DNA from: Bacteroidota bacterium
Lineage (GTDB): Bacteria; Bacteroidota; Rhodothermia; Balneolales; Balneolaceae
Assembly: GCA_024635465.1 (NCBI GenBank)
Contig: JAGXIS010000028.1
Location: 1-9,980 of the forward strand
Direction: 5' to 3'
Length of the DNA: 9,980 nt
The notes under the pieces are model-generated. The model saw only the letters and a program-made list of their open reading frames with translations. It was not told the origin of the DNA and made no database searches. Each line of letters begins with the position of its first letter. The stretch's first letter is position 1. Made by a program: the position numbers and the translations under genes. Below are positions 1 to 4,417 of this stretch, one piece after another.

Positions 1-176
1 CGACCATAGGTAGCGGCCATAAATCCGGCACCCTGCTCATGACGGTTTAGTATAAGCTTGATAGGCGACTGTTTTATCGAATTCAGCAGATCAATATTCT
101 CCTCTCCTGGCACGGCAAAAATATATTCAACTCCCTCGTTTTCAAGTGCTTTTACAAACAGGTCGGATGCTTTCAT
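1..176 (-). CDS. Acetolactate synthase-type thiamine-diphosphate enzyme, N-terminal part (cut by window edge)
   Basis: The 58 complete codons visible here are the start of the pyrimidine-binding domain of a thiamine-diphosphate (ThDP) enzyme. The protein opens MKASDLFVKALENEGVEY, followed by VPGEENIDLL and the segment NRHEQGAGFMAATYGR. Glu47 in the RHEQ motif matches the conserved glutamate that activates the ThDP cofactor. In this superfamily that layout belongs to acetolactate synthase large subunits, which condense two pyruvates to acetolactate, and to close relatives such as other 2-oxoacid decarboxylases. The VPGEEN variant is one I associate with stand-alone acetolactate synthase-like proteins rather than classical biosynthetic IlvB, but the substrate cannot be fixed from 58 residues. 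The start is the ATG at 174-176. No Shine-Dalgarno is visible upstream. The gene is divergent from the Ntn hydrolase gene and separated from it by 213 bp. The rest of the gene lies outside the window. Confidence 0.85.
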   Translation of the reverse strand, partial: MKASDLFVKALENEGVEYIFAVPGEENIDLLNSIKQSPIKLILNRHEQGAGFMAATYG

Positions 177-389
177 GGTGGGGAAACATTTTTAGATTGA
201 GTGAAGTTTCTGAAGGATACTATTGATTTTTTCTACTCGATTAGATGCTGTCTTTTTTTTATATCAGTTCCTGTCTTGATCTATTTTCTAATAACGGAAA
301 TCATATTAAAGAAGCAGTTTTTTGTCTTTTAGTAAAAAATTTATTTCTATTCATAAATCAAATATAATAAAGAATTAGACTATTAACTT

Positions 390-1682
390 ATGTCGGCAGT
401 TATTGGGATACTTAACAAGCACGCCATTGCACTTGCTGCAGACAGTGCCGTTACGATTTCGGGGGGAGGAAACAGGAAAATCTTGAATACAGCTAATAAG
501 ATTTTCACTCTTTCCAAGTACCATCCGGTTGGAGTTATGATCTATAACTCTGCCGAGTTTATGGGTACCCCATGGGAAATTATCATCAAGATGTATCGGG
601 AACAGCTTGGAGAAAAATCATTTAAAAAAGTAGATGATTATCGTAAAGACTTTGTCAAATACCTCAAGGATCAAAACTTCTTTTCGGATCATAAAGATCA
701 AAAAAAAGCTCTTTATGATTACTGCTTTTTATCTCTAAATATACTAAATCGGGAAGCGACTCAAGGACATGAAGATCTGTTAAAAAAATTGGATAAAAGT
801 AATAGAGAAAAGGTTCTTGCGCTTATTGGGTCTAAAACAGATGAATACATTAAAATTATCGAGAAGGAGAAGCCTTTTGATGACTTCAAAGAGTTTAAAA
901 TATCCTCATTCTCTTCCATTGTAGAAGAACCTTTTGAATACGCGATAAAAATTATTTTTAAAGATCTTGGATTTGATCCTTCTGATAAACTGCAGAAAAT
1001 GCTTTTAAAGTTTTTGTTCATGCATTTAAAGGCTAAAAGCCTTATTGAACTCCAGCCATTTTCAGGACTTGTGTTTGTAGGTTATGGAGATAAACAGATT
1101 TATCCTCATTTGGTACCCATGAACATTTCGTTTGCTATCGAAGACAAATTGAGAGCATGTATTGATACTAATAGATCGGCACATATATCAAATGAAATGC
1201 ATTCTGTAATTAGCCCATTTGCTCAAACGGATGTTATAGACACCATTTTAAGCGGTATTGATCCGGTTTTGAAAAATGTTTATCACCAGAATTTTTCAAT
1301 ATTTTTAGCTAAATACAATGAATTAATTGCGAATTTAGCTGAAGAAGAATCTGGGGAACTTGCCGGTAATATTCGGAGTTTAGATATAGAGAAGTTGACC
1401 CAAAATTATGTTGAGGAGGTTAATGAAATACAGCGGAGCACATATATTAATAAGATGTTACAATCCGTGAGCAGTTTACCAAAGGAAGATTTAGCTGAAA
1501 TGGCAGAAAGTTTGATCTATTTGACATATCTTAAAAGAAGAATTACATTCGCTGAAGAAAGTGTTGGTGGCCCGGTTGACGTGGCTTTAATCACTAAAGG
1601 AGATGGTTTTATTTGGATGAAACGCAAACACTACTTTAAGCCGGATTTAAATCATCAATTTTTTGAAACCTATTTAAAATAA
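390..1682 (+). CDS. Proteasome beta-subunit-like Ntn hydrolase with helical insertions (uncharacterised)
   Basis: This 430-residue protein begins MSAVIGILNKHAIALAADS, which aligns with the start of mature proteasome beta subunits (T-T-x-V-G, then A-A-D). Removal of Met1 would expose Ser2 at the position of catalytic Thr1. Asp18 then falls on proteasome Asp17 and Lys37 (NKIFTL) on Lys33, so the catalytic set appears intact with Ser as the nucleophile. A second match lies near the end: a helix (about 364-380), then SVGGPVDVALITKGDG (391-406), like the SVG-P-D strand of Anbu proteins and the SGG strand of proteasome subunits. Between the two halves are long, charged, mostly helical stretches (about 65-215 and 292-360), which make it roughly twice the length of HslV or a beta subunit. 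There is no signal peptide, so it is probably cytoplasmic. It shares a transcript with the 67-residue gene 9 bp downstream. The substrate and biological role are unknown. A defence or protein quality-control role is only a guess. Confidence 0.75.
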   Translation: MSAVIGILNKHAIALAADSAVTISGGGNRKILNTANKIFTLSKYHPVGVMIYNSAEFMGTPWEIIIKMYREQLGEKSFKKVDDYRKDFVKYLKDQNFFSDHKDQKKALYDYCFLSLNILNREATQGHEDLLKKLDKSNREKVLALIGSKTDEYIKIIEKEKPFDDFKEFKISSFSSIVEEPFEYAIKIIFKDLGFDPSDKLQKMLLKFLFMHLKAKSLIELQPFSGLVFVGYGDKQIYPHLVPMNISFAIEDKLRACIDTNRSAHISNEMHSVISPFAQTDVIDTILSGIDPVLKNVYHQNFSIFLAKYNELIANLAEEESGELAGNIRSLDIEKLTQNYVEEVNEIQRSTYINKMLQSVSSLPKEDLAEMAESLIYLTYLKRRITFAEESVGGPVDVALITKGDGFIWMKRKHYFKPDLNHQFFETYLK

Positions 1683-1691
1683 ATACCTGTT

Positions 1692-1895
1692 ATGACAGAT
1701 ATTCTATTAAATAAAAAGAAGTGGAACCTGAATAATGAAAATGTTCTGAATGTTTGGGACAAAAGGGTTGGTATTTCTGATTCTGACGTAAAAGAGATGG
1801 ATCCTCGAAAAGTTGCGGATGAAATTTCAGACCGTCTTATAAAAATTGTTGAGAAAGAGCTTCTTAAAAATAGAAAACCGCAAAAGAAGAAGTGA
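1692..1895 (+). CDS. Small uncharacterised protein paired with the Ntn hydrolase
   Basis: I do not recognise this 67-residue protein. It starts 9 bp after the stop of the Ntn hydrolase gene and is followed within about 25 bp by a strong terminator, so the two genes almost certainly form one transcription unit. The sequence has a short polar N-terminal part (MTDILLNKKKWNL), a middle that is probably helical (about residues 40-60, VADEISDRLIKIVEKELL), and a strongly basic C-terminus (KNRKPQKKK). It has no signal peptide, membrane segment or cysteine pair. Proteasome-like enzymes often work with small adaptors, activators or tagged substrates. A short helical partner with a flexible charged tail would fit such a role, but that is inference from position only. 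Confidence 0.6.
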   Translation: MTDILLNKKKWNLNNENVLNVWDKRVGISDSDVKEMDPRKVADEISDRLIKIVEKELLKNRKPQKKK

Positions 1896-1920
1896 ATTTT
1901 CATTTTTTTCCAAACTCAAT

Positions 1921-1949
1921 AAAAGGCCTCATTATTTGAGGCCTTTTTT
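1921..1949 (+). terminator. Rho-independent terminator after the Ntn hydrolase unit
   Basis: A perfect 11-bp inverted repeat, AAAAGGCCTCA at 1921-1931 and TGAGGCCTTTT at 1937-1947, encloses a 5-nt loop. The run of T extends to 1949 on the plus strand. The A run on the other side means it could also terminate minus-strand transcripts, such as that of the small basic gene at 2038-2178. It lies 25 bp past the stop of the 67-residue gene and defines the end of that transcription unit. Confidence 0.9.
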
Positions 1950-2037
1950 AGTTTAACTTACATACTCACCTAGAAAGGTAGAGACACAAATTCTACTTAT
2001 AAGCGTTTTGCACAATCACAAAATGGCCATTAGCTTT

Positions 2038-2178
2038 TCACCTCTTCGGCGGCTTTCTTTTGTGCGGGCTTACCGGTACGGTTTTTGGCCCCGGTTTTGG
2101 GACTTTTGGATTTTTCCTCGGTGTGGGCGAAGGAGTTGATCTTTTGTGAGGTTTTACGGGAACAGTTCTTTTTGCCAT
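2038..2178 (-). CDS. 46-residue basic protein with two TVPV-x-x-HKR repeats
   Basis: Reading the minus strand from the ATG at 2176-2178 gives a 46-residue, Lys/Arg/Pro-rich protein that begins MAKRTVPVKPHKRSTPSP and contains a second copy of the motif, TVPVSPHKRK, at residues 33-42 before ending at a TGA (2038-2040). An in-frame ATG at 2182-2184 would add two residues. The internal repeat supports this frame over a longer overlapping frame that yields only low-complexity Lys/Thr/Ser sequence. Short basic proteins with T-V-x-V-K-x-H-x-R motifs recur as hypothetical proteins in Bacteroidota and other genomes, often in accessory regions, but I know of no established function. The strong positive charge would suit nucleic-acid binding, which is inference. 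No Shine-Dalgarno is visible. Confidence 0.6.
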   Translation of the reverse strand: MAKRTVPVKPHKRSTPSPTPRKNPKVPKPGPKTVPVSPHKRKPPKR

Positions 2179-2212
2179 AATCATGAGGGGTTTTAATATT
2201 CGACAAACATAC

Positions 2213-2254
2213 ATCTATTGTACATATATTAGTATTATTAAACAATAGATACAA
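2213..2254 (-). promoter_or_regulatory. Candidate promoter with inverted-repeat operator between divergent genes
   Basis: A perfect 9-bp inverted repeat, ATCTATTGT at 2213-2221 and ACAATAGAT at 2242-2250, with arms 20 bp apart, sits between the small basic gene (minus) and the chimeric pseudogene (plus). Read on the minus strand, a sigma-70-like TTGTAT (2254-2249), 17-bp spacer and TAATAT (2231-2226) overlap the repeat, about 42 bp upstream of the small gene. The arrangement would suit a repressor site. AT-rich sequence produces such matches by chance, and Bacteroidota promoters differ from the sigma-70 consensus, so this is tentative. Confidence 0.3.
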
Positions 2255-2256
2255 TT

Positions 2257-2772
2257 ATGAAAAAATCAGATTGGACAGGACTTGATAAACTTCAGAGAAA
2301 GTTATAAAAATTAGATGGAGAACATGACATACCTTTCAATGATCTTTTTAACACTTCCTTTATGAACCTCCACACTCAGTTTTCCACCATAGAAGAGTTT
2401 TTTAATGCAGGGGACTTTAAATTTAAAAGCAATCAAGAGTTTGAAAATTCACCTAGATTCCCAATGAATGGCATGGTTACCAGATTTCTTGCGGATGATG
2501 AAAATCAAAAATATGGAGTTGAACTAAGTACACCGGGCTTGAGGGGGCAAAGTGGAGGCCCACTGTTTGATGATGTTGGTATCATTTGTGGTATGCAAAG
2601 TAGAACAAAGCATTTGCACCTCGGTTTTGATATAGAAGGAAAAGAAATTCAAATTAATGGAAAAATAAAGAAAGTGGATGATTATTCATTTATTCACTTG
2701 GGTGAATGTATCCATGTTGATATCATCAAAAGCTTTCTGAACACACATAATGTTTCTTTTTTGGAAGTATGA
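2257..2772 (+). pseudogene. Chimeric remnant: small-protein N-terminus (in-frame stop) joined to serine protease C-terminus
   Basis: Read in one frame from the ATG at 2257, the sequence gives MKKSDWTGLDKLQRKL, a TAA (2305-2307), then KLDGEHDIPFNDLFNTSFM and on to FKSNQEFENSP. Apart from the stop this resembles a family of about 95-residue hypothetical proteins (KLQ-K-L-K-L-GEH...F-LF...FM). From about 2450 the frame continues with a different homology: RFPMNGMVTRFL, then TPGLRGQSGGPLFDD (about 2530-2574), where GQSGGP is the catalytic-serine motif of trypsin-like proteases, followed by a typical SRTKHLHLGFD segment and a C-terminal helix. The protease's N-terminal barrel with the catalytic His and Asp is absent. 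The object is therefore a fusion of two gene fragments produced by deletion. A 136-residue product could still start at the ATG at 2362, but it would be neither a complete small-family protein nor an active protease. Confidence 0.65.
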
Positions 2773-3384
2773 TGGGATTATTACCATGAGTGAGAGCTTT
2801 TTGGTTACCTCTTCATTTTGCGTAATTGAGGACTCTTTGATCTTTTTTGGAATCCCATTTTCAAAATTTTTCTGATCAAGACAGAGCCAGAGTATTTTGA
2901 ACTCCTCTTTGGTCAGCTCAAAAAGATTGAACTCAAAATAATCGACCGCATTGTCGATATAGAAGCGGCGCTTTTCAAAGTTGGAGATCACTACATATTC
3001 GGCATGACGGTGATAATTCTTATAACCAAATGCCTGGTGCTCTACTTTGTCGAGATCAGTAGTGTCGGTTCCTTTCAACTCGATGATTCCAACCACCTTA
3101 TCATCTATCAAAAGTGCGCCATCCGCTTTTTTAGAACCTTTCTCATCACGCTGTTCTATTTTTAGATTGTATCCGGATGCAGGAAATTTCGTGTAACCGA
3201 GTACATTCACAAACAGATCCGTCAGGAAACCACCCTGATACTCCTCCTCTTTGGAGTTACGGATATTCTGCTGAATTTCTGGTTCATGAAAATGGGATGT
3301 GTACCGCCCCCAGGCCTCCTCAATTTCCGTATCAACAACTCCCGATGTATACTTTTTTAATACCGCACTCTGAAATAAAGCCAT
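2686..3384 (-). pseudogene. Type IIG (Eco57I-like) restriction-modification enzyme, 3'-truncated; nuclease domain only
   Basis: The first ~197 residues match the N-terminus of fused type IIG restriction-modification enzymes: MALFQSAVLKKY, HFHEPEIQQNIRNSKEE, GGFLTDLFVNVLGY, then KKADGALLIDDKVVGIIELKGTD. Asp88 with Glu102-x-Lys104 forms a PD-(D/E)xK nuclease core, and SKEEEYQ (44-50) supplies the usual upstream glutamates. Family members run to roughly 1000 residues with a methyltransferase (NPPY) and a target-recognition domain, and both are missing here. Family similarity stops near 2794 (VTKKL). The last ~35 codons to the stop at 2686 merely read the antisense of the neighbouring protease fragment. 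The start ATG (3382-3384) and promoter side are intact, so a truncated protein could still be made. Without DNA-recognition and methylase domains it is unlikely to work as a restriction enzyme. Confidence 0.75.
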
Positions 3385-3692
3385 CTATATAGTCTCGTTG
3401 ATCTAACTCTTTGAATTATCATAGATTATAGAAAAAGAAGGGCTGATTCGGAAATAAAAAGAGCTGTTGGTGTTATCATCACCATTAAGCAATGATTTGC
3501 AAGATTTTTAAGTGCTATTCAAAGAGAAAATTAGCTTGGAATTAAAAACATGACCAAAGCCTTTTTTAAAACAGAACAAGAACATTGTTAGGAAAATGAT
3601 TTGAAATAAGGAATAATTTCATTCAAAAAAATCAATATTTCATCCCATCCTAAATTCATTTACATTTTACAAAACAACGAACAGACCCATCT
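3385..3692. other. Gene-free AT-rich stretch between the accessory scar and dinB-like gene
   Basis: I see no coding frame with protein-like composition, no tRNA-like fold and no repeat array in these 308 bases. The stretch must hold the promoters of the divergent restriction-modification remnant and the DinB-family gene, but no box stands out clearly. It may mark the boundary between the AT-rich accessory region and the more conventional chromosome. Confidence 0.5.
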
Positions 3693-4241
3693 ATGAAAGA
3701 GAAAATATCCAGCACTTTCAAAATACTTGAAACACAGCGAAAGGAGTTGATATCGCTCTACGATTCCTTGTCAGCCGAGCAACGGGCTTTTAATCCGGAA
3801 TCCGGAGCATGGAACCTGCTGCAGGTAATGCGCCACATCGTAACATCGGAGCGACTTTCTCTGGCTTATATCCAGAGAAAAATCAGCAGTGGAGCGAATG
3901 TTCCTAAAGCCGGCATCGATTCATGGTTTCGTTATTTGATTCTGAACATTGCTTTCTATCTGCCACTAAAATTTAAGGCACCTAAGATTGCTCAGGTAGA
4001 TGAGGATTATCCTGACTATGAATCGATGAAAAAAGAGTGGAATGAGGTTCGTAACGGTTTTCAGGAGCTTATCGACAAAAATGATGCAGAGACACTCGCA
4101 AAAGCGATCTACCGCCATCCGAGAGCCGGGATGCTCAATATGCTTCAGGCAGTGGAGTTTTTAGATACCCACATCTCACACCATATCAAACAGATGGAGC
4201 GGATACGGTCTCATTCGTCTTTTCCGGGGAGGAATATTTAA
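3693..4241 (+). CDS. DinB/DfrA-superfamily metal-binding four-helix protein
   Basis: The 182-residue protein has the layout of the DinB (YfiT/DUF664-like) four-helix bundle family. Its first helix is KISSTFKILETQRKELISLY. The SAEQRAFNPESGAWNLLQV segment (27-45) ends in the first metal-ligand histidine, His48 (MRHIVTSE). The last helix carries DTHISHHIKQMERI with His160 and His164 in the HxxxH spacing that completes the usual three-histidine metal site. The length is typical of the family. Members bind Zn or Ni, and some are thiol transferases using bacillithiol, mycothiol or glutathione. The substrate here cannot be told. No signal peptide is present, so it is cytoplasmic. The ATG at 3693 has no Shine-Dalgarno. 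It lies 176 bp upstream of uvrA in the same direction. Both sets of genes can be stress-related, but joint transcription is not shown. Confidence 0.8.
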   Translation: MKEKISSTFKILETQRKELISLYDSLSAEQRAFNPESGAWNLLQVMRHIVTSERLSLAYIQRKISSGANVPKAGIDSWFRYLILNIAFYLPLKFKAPKIAQVDEDYPDYESMKKEWNEVRNGFQELIDKNDAETLAKAIYRHPRAGMLNMLQAVEFLDTHISHHIKQMERIRSHSSFPGRNI

Positions 4242-4273
4242 TGTAAAGTCGGGTTGTTTATGCTTTGATAAGG

Positions 4274-4325
4274 GAGTTCTCGACTTCGTTCCTCCAAAAG
4301 CAGTCGGATCTTCGCTCGAACTGAC
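4274..4325. repeat. Possible interspersed-repeat remnant with imperfect dyad
   Basis: The stretch AGTTCTCGACTTCG (4275-4288) and TTCGCTCGAACTGAC (4311-4325) forms an imperfect dyad (AGTTC...GAACT) around a 22-bp centre. It resembles the short TCGACTTCGCTCGAACT-type intergenic palindromes I associate with Bacteroidota-like genomes, here apparently split by an insertion. Only one copy is in the window, so repeat status is unproven. Confidence 0.3.
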
Positions 4326-4417
4326 GGGTAGGGGTGTTTTGATTTAAACTTTACGAAAAGAGCCGATTTTGAGAACGATTTTTCGTATTTTACTTGATTC
4401 GAATGGAAACCCGATTC

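Noticed and set aside
177..389. Possible promoters in the T-rich divergent gap
   Set aside because: Many AT-rich hexamers occur, but none has convincing paired boxes and spacing, so no position is called.
2030..2254. A 74-codon minus-strand frame rich in Lys, Ser and Thr
   Set aside because: It overlaps the 46-residue frame that carries a duplicated recognisable motif. The longer frame has shadow-like low-complexity composition and no recognisable feature.
3177..3392. Plus-strand open frame of 71 codons opposite the type IIG remnant
   Set aside because: It is antisense to clearly homologous nuclease-domain codons and has no recognisable motif.
4242..4417. Possible LexA (SOS) box in front of uvrA
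   Set aside because: I looked for GAAC-N4-GTTC-type and CTGT-N8-ACAG-type dyads and found no convincing match.
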